From positions 62,001 to 126,000 of the forward strand of contig CAYNLK010000014.1 in the NCBI GenBank assembly GCA_964398055.1: a stretch of 64,000 nt of DNA. The letters are read 5' to 3'. Source of the stretch: CAYNLK01 sp964398055 (GTDB lineage: Bacteria; Chloroflexota; Anaerolineae; 4572-78; J111). Position 1 is the stretch's first letter. Each line of letters opens with the position of its first letter. The translations under genes were made by a program, and so were the position numbers. Shown here piece by piece: positions 41,469 through 50,093 of the stretch. Below the pieces are notes generated by a model. The model had not been told where the DNA came from, made no database searches, and saw nothing but the letters and a program-made list of their open reading frames with translations.

Positions 41469-41843
41469 TCAGATCGGTAGCTGTGATCGGATCAAAAAGG
41501 CCAGGATGACCCCATACACGGCGGTCAGCACACCCAAAATGGTCAACCCCGTTGAGACCTTGCGCCGGGTCGAGTCGCTGAGCTTGAGGTCGAAGATGAC
41601 GGCCTTGATCCCTAACAGGGCGTGGTAGGTAACCACCAGCACAAATAACAGCTCCAGGATGAAGATAGCCGGATTGGCAACATGAGCGATGACCTGATTG
41701 GTGGATAGAAGTCCCTCCTGGAAATGGTGAAAAATCATGTGCAACAGCACAATGATAATCAGCAATATCCCGGAGACTGCCTGACCGATCCAGCCCAGCG
41801 ACTGGCGTACCGGCTGTTTTGAATCACGTTGTTGTAGCGCCAT
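41469..41843 (-). CDS. sdhD: SdhD-like cytochrome b membrane anchor
   Basis: A 124-residue protein with three membrane helices (about 20-40, 55-78 and 95-117). Likely heme-ligating His residues lie in LLHMIFHHF and in VVTYHALLGIK. This matches the second anchor subunit of succinate dehydrogenase/fumarate reductase. The ATG at 41843 (MALQQRD) follows AGGAGGG with seven-base spacing; the longer frame is spurious. It is the last of the four genes GlpA-like, SdhB, SdhC, SdhD and, with SdhC, would form the quinone site of the predicted complex. Confidence 0.85.
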   Translation of the reverse strand: MALQQRDSKQPVRQSLGWIGQAVSGILLIIIVLLHMIFHHFQEGLLSTNQVIAHVANPAIFILELLFVLVVTYHALLGIKAVIFDLKLSDSTRRKVSTGLTILGVLTAVYGVILAFLIRSQLPI

Positions 41844-41860
41844 AGTCTTACCCTCCTGAT

Positions 41861-42262
41861 TTAGCCGTGTCCAAAGATAAGAAACGCGCCGTACAGGGTC
41901 AAGACCACCGACACGGCCACCACGGCCCAAAACTGGCTGCGATGTTGTTCGATTTTGCCGGCCACGGCCGCGTACATAATTCTGAGGCCATTGAGGCCGT
42001 GGTATAGCAGCAGCAAGAGCAAGCCAACGTCAAAGAGCAGCCCCAGCGGCGAGCGGGCAATCACCAAAAATTGCTCGTAGGCGTTTGGATTAATGGCGAT
42101 GGTGGTCAGAATGCCCAGGTGAACATACAGATAGACGGCCAACAGAACCCCGGACCAGCGATTGAAGACAAAAGCCCAGGTCCCAACGCTCCGTTTGAGG
42201 GGCAGAACCCAGCGCTGAATCAAGAAATTAACGCCTCCCGGTCGAACGGTTGTTTTTTCCAT
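41861..42262 (-). CDS. sdhC: SdhC-like cytochrome b membrane anchor
   Basis: The 133-residue protein shows three membrane helices and the SdhC-like signature FNRWSGVLLAVYLYVHLGIL, with a probable heme His, plus LLYHGLNGLR in the second half. Length and helix count fit the first anchor of complex II-type enzymes. Gaps to sdhB (10 bases) and sdhD (17 bases) are short, indicating one operon. Unlike a normal sdh operon there is no SdhA flavoprotein gene; the flavoprotein upstream is GlpA-like. Confidence 0.86.
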   Translation of the reverse strand: MEKTTVRPGGVNFLIQRWVLPLKRSVGTWAFVFNRWSGVLLAVYLYVHLGILTTIAINPNAYEQFLVIARSPLGLLFDVGLLLLLLYHGLNGLRIMYAAVAGKIEQHRSQFWAVVAVSVVLTLYGAFLIFGHG

Positions 42263-42272
42263 CGCTCGCTCC

Positions 42273-42992
42273 TTATTTCAGCCCAAACAGACTCTTGATT
42301 TTTTGCATAATCAACCGGCGCCGCAGCTCCATGATGTGACCGGCCGGGTTGACATCGGAGGGACAGACGGCGCTACACTCAAAGGCGCTGTGACATTGCC
42401 ACACCCCCCGTTCGCTGCCGGCCAGGTCGAGCAGTAAGCTTTTGTCGCTGCCATTGTTCACCAGCTCGCGGTTGATGGCGGCCAGAACGGCCGGACCCAC
42501 GTAGAAATCGCCGGCTGCGGTTACCGGGCAGGCCGACACGCAGCAACCACATTCAATGCAGTTTTCAAATCGCTCATAATGCTCCACCTCTGGCGGCGTT
42601 ACCGCTTCGGGATACCATTCACTGTCGCGCAGGTAGGTCCACTCAACCGAGTAGTCCCGGTAAAAGTCGGTCATGTCGACTACCAGGTCGACGATCCGGC
42701 CCAGACCATCCAGCGGTTCAACCACAACCTCGTCCGTGCCCAGCTCCAGCACGTTGGTCACGCAGCCCATGCCTTCCTGGCCGTTGATTTTGTAACCGCA
42801 TGTCCCGCAGCAAGCGTGGTGGCAGGAATGGCGGTACATCAAGGTTGAGTCCTGATCCACCCGGATATCTTCCAGCACATCCAACACAGTCGTGCGAGGC
42901 CCCACCGTGACTTCAAAAGTATCATAACGGGGCGGGTCGATCAACCCCGGTTTATACCTTAGCACTTTAAAACGAACTTTTTTCTCGGTCAT
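42273..42992 (-). CDS. sdhB: SdhB/FrdB-like iron-sulfur subunit
   Basis: A 239-residue protein with the three-cluster pattern of complex II: a [2Fe-2S] site in SCHHACCGTCGYKINGQ plus a later Cys, a [4Fe-4S] site CIECGCCVSACP near residue 145 and a [3Fe-4S]-type set CHSAFECSAVCP near residue 200. The [2Fe-2S] loop has a CHHACCGTC pattern instead of the classical CREGVCGSC. It carries electrons from a flavoprotein to the membrane anchors. The ATG at 42992 has GGAGG seven bases upstream. It begins 12 bases after the stop of the GlpA-like gene. Confidence 0.92.
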   Translation of the reverse strand: MTEKKVRFKVLRYKPGLIDPPRYDTFEVTVGPRTTVLDVLEDIRVDQDSTLMYRHSCHHACCGTCGYKINGQEGMGCVTNVLELGTDEVVVEPLDGLGRIVDLVVDMTDFYRDYSVEWTYLRDSEWYPEAVTPPEVEHYERFENCIECGCCVSACPVTAAGDFYVGPAVLAAINRELVNNGSDKSLLLDLAGSERGVWQCHSAFECSAVCPSDVNPAGHIMELRRRLIMQKIKSLFGLK

Positions 42993-43004
42993 CACAGAGC
43001 CTCC

Positions 43005-44171
43005 CTAATTGTAATAGGCGCGGTAAGGCAATAAGACTTCTTCTTTGGTGCGGCAGGGAATCTCTAACCCCAACTTCTTACAGACCACATCTACCGTAGT
43101 CTCAGCCATGCCGCGCAGAGTGGTAGCTTTGCCGCCGGTGATGGTGACCAAACCTTCCACGTTATCCCGTTCTTTGTGGTCGAAGCATTTGAAGGTGCGG
43201 CTCAGTTCGCGGCCTTCATCCTCGCCTTTACTGCCAATCAAGGGCCGCGCCGCCGACCAGGCTGCCCGGAACTCGGCATTTTTGATCACCGGCACCATCT
43301 CGGCCCCCTTTTCAAACATAAGCTGGATGTGTTCTTCCGGCACACCCAACTTGTCGGGATCGTCCACCACCCAGGAGCTGGTGCCGATGACCGACAGGTT
43401 CCGCTGCGGCACGATAATATCGCCATCACCGGAAGCGTGCAGGCGGTTGAGGACCATGTTGTGCAGGCGGCCGCGCACGGCCACCATAACTCCCGGCGAA
43501 GGCCGGATCGGCACCTCGGCCTCGGCCATCACGGTGACTTTCTCGGCCCAGGGACCGCTGGCATTGACCACCAAATCACCCTTCAGGTCATATTCCTGGC
43601 CGGTGCGATGATTCAGCACTCTGACGCCGCTGACCACCCCGGCTTGTTTGATGAAGCCAATCACTTCGTTATAAGGCCGGATGTCGGCGCCGCGATGCTT
43701 GGCGGTGGCAAAAAAGTGCAGCGGTAAGCGCCAGGCATCAAAGGTGGCGTCCGGCACTTGCACGGCCATGCGCAAATCGGGATTCAACATCGGTTCCATT
43801 TCCAGCACTTGCTTGTTGCTCAACACGCGGGTCGGAATACCACATTCCTCACAGCCGGCCAGAAAGGCCTCACTGTAGGCGGCGTCCTCGTCCGTAACAG
43901 CCACAAACAGGCCCTCGTTGATCTCGATGGCTTCACGGGCAATTTTACGGAGAATCATATTCTCTTCAATACACTCGATGGCCGACTCTTGATCTTTTAC
44001 GGCGTAACGGCCGCCGCTGTGCAGCAAACCGTGGTGCCGGCCGGTGGTGCCGGAGGTCAATTCGCCCCGTTCCACCAGCGTGGTTTTGAAACCGCGCTGG
44101 GTCAAATCGTGGATGACCGCGGCTCCGGTTCCCCCCCCGCCAATGACAATAATATGAAAATCGTTTTTCAT
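43005..44171 (-). CDS. glpA: GlpA-like FAD-dependent glycerol-3-phosphate dehydrogenase
   Basis: A 388-residue FAD protein of the DAO family. An N-terminal dinucleotide motif IIVIGGGGTGAAVIHDL is followed by the GlpA/GlpD signature LTSGTTGRHHGLLHSGGRYA, and the C-terminal part contains ITGGKATTLRGMAE, a second FAD contact. It oxidises glycerol-3-phosphate to dihydroxyacetone phosphate. It lacks the C-terminal [2Fe-2S] BFD-type domain of E. coli GlpA (about 540 residues), and neither GlpB nor GlpC is present. Instead it is followed after 12 bases by SdhB, SdhC and SdhD-like genes, so it may be the flavoprotein of a complex II-like quinone reductase. The glpK gene lies upstream behind a hairpin. 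Confidence 0.9.
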   Translation of the reverse strand: MKNDFHIIVIGGGGTGAAVIHDLTQRGFKTTLVERGELTSGTTGRHHGLLHSGGRYAVKDQESAIECIEENMILRKIAREAIEINEGLFVAVTDEDAAYSEAFLAGCEECGIPTRVLSNKQVLEMEPMLNPDLRMAVQVPDATFDAWRLPLHFFATAKHRGADIRPYNEVIGFIKQAGVVSGVRVLNHRTGQEYDLKGDLVVNASGPWAEKVTVMAEAEVPIRPSPGVMVAVRGRLHNMVLNRLHASGDGDIIVPQRNLSVIGTSSWVVDDPDKLGVPEEHIQLMFEKGAEMVPVIKNAEFRAAWSAARPLIGSKGEDEGRELSRTFKCFDHKERDNVEGLVTITGGKATTLRGMAETTVDVVCKKLGLEIPCRTKEEVLLPYRAYYN

Positions 44172-44220
44172 AACCTGCTCCCCGTAGGAACGAGAAAAAT
44201 CTTCTCGGGCGATAAAAGTT

Positions 44221-44250
44221 GGGGGAGGGAAACCCAGGCTTCCCTCCCCC
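44221..44250 (-). terminator. Hairpin between glpK and the glpA-like gene
   Basis: Perfect 11-bp arms GGGGGAGGGAA (44221-44231) and TTCCCTCCCCC (44240-44250) are followed on the minus strand by AACTTTTATC. It may be a partial terminator that lowers expression of the dehydrogenase complex relative to glpK. Confidence 0.6.
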
Positions 44251-44304
44251 GTAGACAGTTAACCAGGGTCGTGATGACCAGGTTCAGATTGTTAGGCTGC
44301 TGCC

Positions 44305-45822
<1,518 letters not shown>

Positions 45823-45862
45823 TTTTGGTTCTCCTTTGAAATCATAAATGTTTTTCGCCGGA

Positions 45863-45876
45863 CGAACGATCGTTCG
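45863..45876. promoter_or_regulatory. Candidate operator upstream of glpK
   Basis: CGAACGATCGTTCG is a perfect 14-bp palindrome that extends to about 20 bp with one mismatch (GGACGAACGATCGTTCGCCC). It is centred about 47 bases upstream of the glpK ATG, where a repressor would act. The binding protein is unknown; the SorC regulator in this cluster is a candidate. Confidence 0.45.
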
Positions 45877-45926
45877 CCCCGGAGATTTTGTAATACGTCG
45901 TAACGTAGTCTCAAAGCGCAAGGGGC

Positions 45927-45963
45927 CATTCTCGTTCCCAAACCAGATTTGGGAACGAGAATG
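45927..45963. terminator. 16-bp perfect hairpin between dhaL and glpK
   Basis: CATTCTCGTTCCCAAA (45927-45942) and TTTGGGAACGAGAATG (45948-45963) flank a five-base loop. No clear U-run follows on the minus strand, so it may protect the dhaKL mRNA end or be a mobile palindrome rather than a true terminator. Confidence 0.5.
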
Positions 45964-46022
45964 ACTGTAAAGGATATCTCCTTAGCCCTTTGAGTTTGTT
46001 TGTGGAGTCAGCCGAATAACCC

Positions 46023-46649
46023 CTAACTCCAGACTTCGGCCGCGGTTCGATACATGAGGTAGGATGAGGTGGCGCCGGGGTCCTGGTGACCGATACTGCG
46101 CTCGCCCAGATAGCTGGCCCGGCCTTTTCTGGCTTGCAGCGGAATGGTATTCTTCATCCCTTCTTCAGCCGCAGCGACGCCGTGCTGCAATACTTCAGCC
46201 AGCGAGGCGCCGTTACCCAAGGCTTTTTTCATCGCCTCCAGCGCCGGCCTCTGGGCATCGACCATGGTCTTGTCATTGAGTTCGGCTTTGCCCCGCAGCA
46301 GTACGCCTTCCAGGCCGGCTTCAAACAGGGCTACCACATCAGCCGCGTCCAACTCCGTTTTGTTGGCGCAGACGGCGCTGGCCCGCATAAAAAACGTGCC
46401 GTACAACGGGCCGGCCGCTCCGCCCACGGTCCGGATCAGGGCCATGGCCACGGTTTTCAGCACGCCGCTCATATCGGACGGGCTGTTTTTCTCCAGATCG
46501 GCCACGGCATTGGTAAAGCCGCGATTCATATTGATGCCATGATCGGCGTCGCCAATGGCCGCATCTAAATCGGTCAGATACTGTTTGTTTTCGTTATAAA
46601 CTTTTTGCAGAGCCAAAATCCAGGCTAGCAGGTTATCTCGACTGACCAT
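46023..46649 (-). CDS. dhaL: Dihydroxyacetone kinase ADP-binding subunit DhaL
   Basis: A 208-residue DhaL with the Mg-ADP-binding motif IGDADHGINMNRG near residue 32 (Asp triad), GGAAGPLYGT and the C-terminal GRASYLGERSIGHQDPG. DhaL holds ADP as a cofactor that is rephosphorylated by DhaM, and passes phosphate to DHA bound on DhaK. Only four bases separate it from dhaK. The presence of PTS-type DhaM proteins in the same cluster shows this is the PEP-dependent, not the ATP-dependent, enzyme. Confidence 0.95.
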   Translation of the reverse strand: MVSRDNLLAWILALQKVYNENKQYLTDLDAAIGDADHGINMNRGFTNAVADLEKNSPSDMSGVLKTVAMALIRTVGGAAGPLYGTFFMRASAVCANKTELDAADVVALFEAGLEGVLLRGKAELNDKTMVDAQRPALEAMKKALGNGASLAEVLQHGVAAAEEGMKNTIPLQARKGRASYLGERSIGHQDPGATSSYLMYRTAAEVWS

Positions 46650-46652
46650 TTG

Positions 46653-47654
46653 TTACACTCCCCAACGTAATCCTGGCGTCAGGACCGGGTCATCCCACAG
46701 TCCGAGTAGCTCGTCGTCTGCTTTGAGCAGGGTGATGGAGCAGCCGGCCATCTCCAGCGAGGTGATGTAGTTGCCGACCAACGAGCGGGCAATGGCAACG
46801 CCTTTACCCTGGCAGACCTTGTTCAGTTCGTTGTAAACCAGATAAAGCTCGATCAGGGGCGTGCCGCCCATGCCGTTGACCATAGCGATGACCTTATCGC
46901 CGCTCTTGAAGGGCAGGTCGGAGATGACCGCATTGGCCATCATCTCGACGATCTCCTGGGCGCTCTTGACTTTCATGCGCTCCCGGCCTGGCTCGCCATG
47001 GATGCCGATGCCGATCTCCATCTCGTCGTCGCCGATGTCAAACGTCGGCTTGCCGGCCGCCGGCACGGTGCAGGAGGTCAGGGCCATGCCCATCGAGCGG
47101 CCATTGGCATTCACCTTGCGGCAGAGGTCGGCCACCTTCTGCAAGTCGTAGCCTCGCTCGGCCCCGGCCCCGCAGATTTTCTCGGCCAGCACGGTGGTGC
47201 CGACCCCACGGCGTCCGGCGGTGTAGAGGCTGTCTTGCACGGCCACGTCGTCATCGATCACCACCGCGGCCACCTCGATGCCTTCGGCCTGGCACAGCTC
47301 GGCCGCCATTTCAAAGTTCATCACGTCGCCGGTGTAGTTCTTGACGATGTGCAGGACGCCGGCGCCGCCGTTGACGGCCTTGGTGGCCGCTTCCATCTGG
47401 TCCGGCGTGGGCGAGGTGAAGACGTCGCCGGGGCAGGCTGCATCCAGCATACCCTTGCCCACAAAGCCGCCGTGCATCGGCTCGTGGCCGCTGCCGCCGC
47501 CGGAGATGACGCCTACTTTGCCCTTGACCGGCGCATCGGCGCGGACCACAAAGTTCGGGTCATAGTGCACTTTCACCAGGTCGGCGTGGGCCGCAGCCAC
47601 ACCTGCCAGAGATTGTTTAACCACATCCTCTGGCTTGTTGATTAATTTTTTCAT
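46653..47654 (-). CDS. dhaK: Dihydroxyacetone kinase substrate-binding subunit DhaK
   Basis: The 333-residue protein shows GVISGGGSGHEPMHGGFVG near residue 50 and GIGIHGEPG with the His that forms a hemiaminal bond to dihydroxyacetone (His218 in E. coli). It binds DHA covalently and receives phosphate from DhaL-ATP. Length and motifs are typical of DhaK. It is the second gene after glpF; a nested hairpin (47694-47781) separates the two, which could set the ratio of porin to kinase. Confidence 0.96.
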   Translation of the reverse strand: MKKLINKPEDVVKQSLAGVAAAHADLVKVHYDPNFVVRADAPVKGKVGVISGGGSGHEPMHGGFVGKGMLDAACPGDVFTSPTPDQMEAATKAVNGGAGVLHIVKNYTGDVMNFEMAAELCQAEGIEVAAVVIDDDVAVQDSLYTAGRRGVGTTVLAEKICGAGAERGYDLQKVADLCRKVNANGRSMGMALTSCTVPAAGKPTFDIGDDEMEIGIGIHGEPGRERMKVKSAQEIVEMMANAVISDLPFKSGDKVIAMVNGMGGTPLIELYLVYNELNKVCQGKGVAIARSLVGNYITSLEMAGCSITLLKADDELLGLWDDPVLTPGLRWGV

Positions 47655-47693
47655 ACCATCCTTCCTTTCCTAGATTCGTGATCTCTTTATTTA

Positions 47694-47781
47694 GAACCTG
47701 TCCCCACGGGGTTGAATTGGCATCCCCCGGCCTGAGCTACTGCCGGGGGATGCATCAACCCCATCCGTTCAAGACAGGTTC
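47694..47781. other. Nested multi-hairpin element C
   Basis: Outer arms GAACCTGTC (47694-47702) and GACAGGTTC (47773-47781), middle arms GGGGTTGA (47708-47715) and TCAACCCC (47755-47762), and an apical perfect 12-bp hairpin GCATCCCCCGGC/GCCGGGGGATGC (47720-47753) fold into one long structure in the glpF-dhaK gap. It could be an mRNA processing or stabilising element. Confidence 0.65.
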
Positions 47782-47801
47782 AGATCGGGGTGAAAGCTGG
47801 C

Positions 47802-48524
47802 TTAGAAAAGCGGCAGGAAGACAAATTGCCACAGCACTGCGCCCAGGATACCACCGATGACCGGGCCGACCACCGGCACCCAGGAGTAGCCCCAGTCCGA
47901 GTCCCGCTTGCCGGGGATGGGCAGCACAAAGTGGGCAATGCGCGGCCCCAGGTCACGGGCCGGGTTGATGGCGTAGCCGGTCGGCCCACCCAGGGACAGA
48001 CCGATACTGAAAACCAGGATACCAATCAGATAGGGGCCGATGCCGCTGCCGAGGCCGTTATTGGCATTCGTAATCCCCAAGACGCCCCAGAGCAGCATCA
48101 TCGTGCCGATGATTTCGGTAACGAGGTTCCAGCCGTAGTTGCGGATGGCCGGGGCCGTGCAGAAGACGGCCAGCTTGAGGTCAGCATTGGTGCTGGCTTC
48201 AAAGTGTCTGTTATAGGCCAGCCAGACCAGCACCGCGCCGATGAAGGCACCGATGAATTGAGCGATAATGTAGGGCACCACCTGGGCTGCCGGGAAGGCT
48301 CCAATAGCTGTCAGCCCAATCGTCACTGCCGGATTGATATGCGCGCCACTGACCCAGCCGGTTGCGTACACGGCCATGGCCACGGCGAAACCCCAGCCTG
48401 CGGTTATGACGATCCAGCCGCCGCCCTGTCCTTTGTTTTTGTCCAACACGACGTTGGCCACAACGCCGTCACCCAACAGGATCAGGATCATCGTACCAAC
48501 GACTTCACCCATAAAGCCGCTCAT
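47802..48524 (-). CDS. glpF: Glycerol uptake facilitator (aquaglyceroporin)
   Basis: A 240-residue MIP-family channel with six membrane helices and both NPA boxes: GAHINPAVT near residue 62 and GYAINPARDLGPR near residue 185. The Asp after the second NPA box (NPARD) is the mark of glycerol-conducting channels as opposed to strict aquaporins. It brings glycerol across the membrane for GlpK to trap. It is the first gene of the glycerol cluster, preceded by a leader of several hundred bases with a strong terminator-like hairpin, so expression may be controlled by attenuation. Confidence 0.95.
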   Translation of the reverse strand: MSGFMGEVVGTMILILLGDGVVANVVLDKNKGQGGGWIVITAGWGFAVAMAVYATGWVSGAHINPAVTIGLTAIGAFPAAQVVPYIIAQFIGAFIGAVLVWLAYNRHFEASTNADLKLAVFCTAPAIRNYGWNLVTEIIGTMMLLWGVLGITNANNGLGSGIGPYLIGILVFSIGLSLGGPTGYAINPARDLGPRIAHFVLPIPGKRDSDWGYSWVPVVGPVIGGILGAVLWQFVFLPLF

Positions 48525-48583
48525 AGTTTTTCTCCCTCACTTTCAAAAATTTTGAAATTTTATGTAGAAGATTAGGTTTACCT

Positions 48584-48631
48584 GAAACCCGGCTACAATG
48601 GCTCCCAGTGGCGGCAGAGCCGGCGGGTTTC
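48584..48631 (-). other. Leader hairpin before glpF
   Basis: GAAACCCG (48584-48591) pairs with CGGGTTTC (48624-48631), and inside GGCTC (48600-48604) pairs with GAGCC (48617-48621). It is part of a structured leader about 60-110 bases upstream of the glpF start. Confidence 0.5.
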
Positions 48632-48712
48632 TTCCCAATAGATATATCGTTGATCTTGATTAGTTGATAGGCCAAATCCTCCTTTCTGAGTCTGATATCG
48701 AAATTAACCATT

Positions 48713-48790
48713 CCAGGTCCTGGCAGGGGACTACCTCAGCTTCTGTGATGGCAACTGGCGTCGCCTCCCTGCCGGGGATTGCGGACCTGG
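48713..48790 (-). other. Nested hairpin in the glpF leader
   Basis: Outer arms CCAGGTCC (48713-48720) and GGACCTGG (48783-48790), then GGCAGGG (48722-48728) with CCCTGCC (48767-48773), give a long stem immediately downstream of the terminator-like hairpin. It could be a switch element or a downstream structured leader. Confidence 0.5.
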
Positions 48791-48792
48791 CC

Positions 48793-48848
48793 AAAATCAA
48801 AAAGGCACAAGGATAATTAGCTTTTGGCTAATGGCTCCTTATGCCTTT
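48793..48848 (-). terminator. Terminator/attenuator in the glpF leader
   Basis: On the minus strand an interrupted stem (AAAGGCA with TGCCTTT, AAGGA with TCCTT, TTAGC with GCTAA) closes a CAAAA loop and is followed by TTTTTGATTTT. It lies about 270 bases upstream of glpF and downstream of the promoter at 49164-49192, the position expected for an attenuator. It could also simply end a short upstream transcript. Confidence 0.65.
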
Positions 48849-49163
48849 AAGACTGCCAGCATAGATTAGGGCCTCACTGTGACCCCAACCCCAACAACCT
48901 TGATTTGTATTGAAGTGGTTGACCGCTTTGTCAAACATAACCAATCTACAGGGTGCTGCTGGTTGAATGGCTTGAACCGGGTTCCCGAAAAGCCCAAAAA
49001 AATCAAAAAAAGATTTCGTGACGGGCTAGATCAGGAGAGCTTCAGAACTTTTTCAGAGAAAAGTCGAAACAGAGGTTGGTTCTAGAAACCAGAGATGTAG
49101 TCGAAAGTGAAGCGTTCGCAGTTGAACAAATGTAAGAATGATTTTTTTAGATGAACGTTTGCT
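48849..49163 (-). other. Upstream leader of glpF without a gene
   Basis: If the promoter at 49164-49192 is used, this is transcribed leader. It contains T-rich runs (CTTTTTTTGATTTTTTTGGG on the minus strand near 48990-49012) and a GAACC/GGTTC hairpin near 48970-48984. Small open frames here (such as 49082-49336 on the minus strand) lack family similarity and ribosome sites. Confidence 0.35.
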
Positions 49164-49192
49164 ATACTAGCACTTTTTTCCCAGGCTGTCAA
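49164..49192 (-). promoter_or_regulatory. Promoter upstream of the glpF leader
   Basis: On the minus strand a perfect TTGACA (49192-49187), a 17-base spacer and TAGTAT (49169-49164). Transcription would run toward glpF, 640 bases away, through the terminator-like hairpin at 48793-48848. Confidence 0.55.
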
Positions 49193-49361
49193 ATGGATTT
49201 TGTCGAATAAGTAACTTTGAGAGCACAATAAAACAATTATATTGGGTGTTTGACCGGATCGAATTTTGAGCAAATGTTCAGATAATAATATAAATGGAAC
49301 ATTTGTAATAATAGACCTGTTTTGAAAGCCTGTCAAATATTCAAAGCGGTAATTCGGGATA

Positions 49362-49455
49362 AGGTGACCGGCACTTGCACCACTATTTCCGAGCTAAATT
49401 ACAGGCGCGTGGGCGGCAATTCTAAGCGAAAATTAATTGTAAGTGCCGGTCACCT
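49362..49455. repeat. Palindromic repeat, long-loop form (copy 6)
   Basis: AGGTGACCGGCACTT (49362-49376) and AAGTGCCGGTCACCT (49441-49455) are identical to the arms of copies 1 and 3. The 64-base loop differs from theirs. It lies between the glpF promoter region and the thioredoxin-like gene. Confidence 0.8.
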
Positions 49456-49573
49456 AAAAATTTGGGTAGACCCGGGTGGTAATTCGGTCTGTTTCAGACT
49501 ATTCACCTTTGACAGAGGTTATCAGTCAGAGTATAGTTGGGTCCATAAATCTGCTCTCTGAGGGAAAGAAAGT

Positions 49574-49903
49574 ATGCCTGCTCTGGTTTATGTCAGCGAT
49601 AACAGTTTTGACGCCGAAGTGCTCAAATGCGATATCCCGGTGTTGGCCGCATTCCTGACCACCTGGTCCGCCCCCAGCCAAACGCTGGCCGAGCAACTGA
49701 TCCAGCTTGCCGCCGACTATCAGGATCGGCTCAAATTCGTGGGGTTGGATATTGAAGCAAACCCAACTGTTACCTCTCAATATCATGTTTTCAACGTGCC
49801 AACCCTCATTCTATTCAAGTTTGGGCAGGAAGTGGCTCGGCTCAGCGGCATGATTTCCACGACGGAACTGCTGGACCAGGTTACACCTTTCTTGGATGAA
49901 TAA
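49574..49903 (+). CDS. Thioredoxin-fold protein lacking both active-site cysteines
   Basis: The 109-residue product has the thioredoxin length, the TTW start of the active-site helix, the cis-proline segment VPTLILFK and the typical C-terminal helix. The redox motif WCGPC is replaced by WSAPS (near residues 31-35), so both cysteines are Ser. It cannot do dithiol exchange. A chaperone-like or binding role is known for other redox-inactive thioredoxin folds. GAGGGAAAG precedes the ATG. It stands alone, 190 bases upstream of the nucleotidyltransferase fusion gene. Confidence 0.85.
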   Translation: MPALVYVSDNSFDAEVLKCDIPVLAAFLTTWSAPSQTLAEQLIQLAADYQDRLKFVGLDIEANPTVTSQYHVFNVPTLILFKFGQEVARLSGMISTTELLDQVTPFLDE

Positions 49904-49939
49904 CCCCCAGCCCGGCTGAAAGTTACTCCGAACTGCCGG

Positions 49940-50042
49940 TGAACAGTAATCAGTGAACAGTGAACAGTAATCAGTGAACAGTGAACAGTAATCAGTGAAC
50001 AGTGAACTGACCACTGATAACTGATAACTGATAACTGACCAC
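49940..50042. repeat. 21-bp tandem repeat with mirrored tail
   Basis: Three copies of GTGAACAGTAATCAGTGAAC(A) occupy 49940-50002. They are followed by ACTGATAACTGATAACTGAT, whose CTGAT/ACTG parts pair with the repeats. It fills the gap before the gene at 50094. There are no spacers, so it is not a CRISPR array. Confidence 0.75.
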
Positions 50043-50093
50043 TACCCCCTTCGCCTGCTTCAACAAACTTCTCAAACGTGGTATACTTTAACC

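Noticed and set aside
43005..44171. SdhA flavoprotein of succinate dehydrogenase
   Set aside because: The protein has the GlpA/GlpD signature and lacks the SdhA covalent-FAD His and substrate motifs; its length (388) is also far short of SdhA.
48584..48640. Cobalamin riboswitch before glpF (GCCGCCACTG on the minus strand)
   Set aside because: Only this short piece resembles the cobalamin riboswitch; the conserved B12 box and the rest of the core are missing.
49082..49336. 84-codon minus-strand frame upstream of glpF
   Set aside because: No family similarity, no ribosome site, unusual composition, and it overlaps the candidate promoter at 49164-49192.
49940..50042. CRISPR-like array
   Set aside because: The 21-bp units are directly adjacent without spacers, and no cas gene is near.
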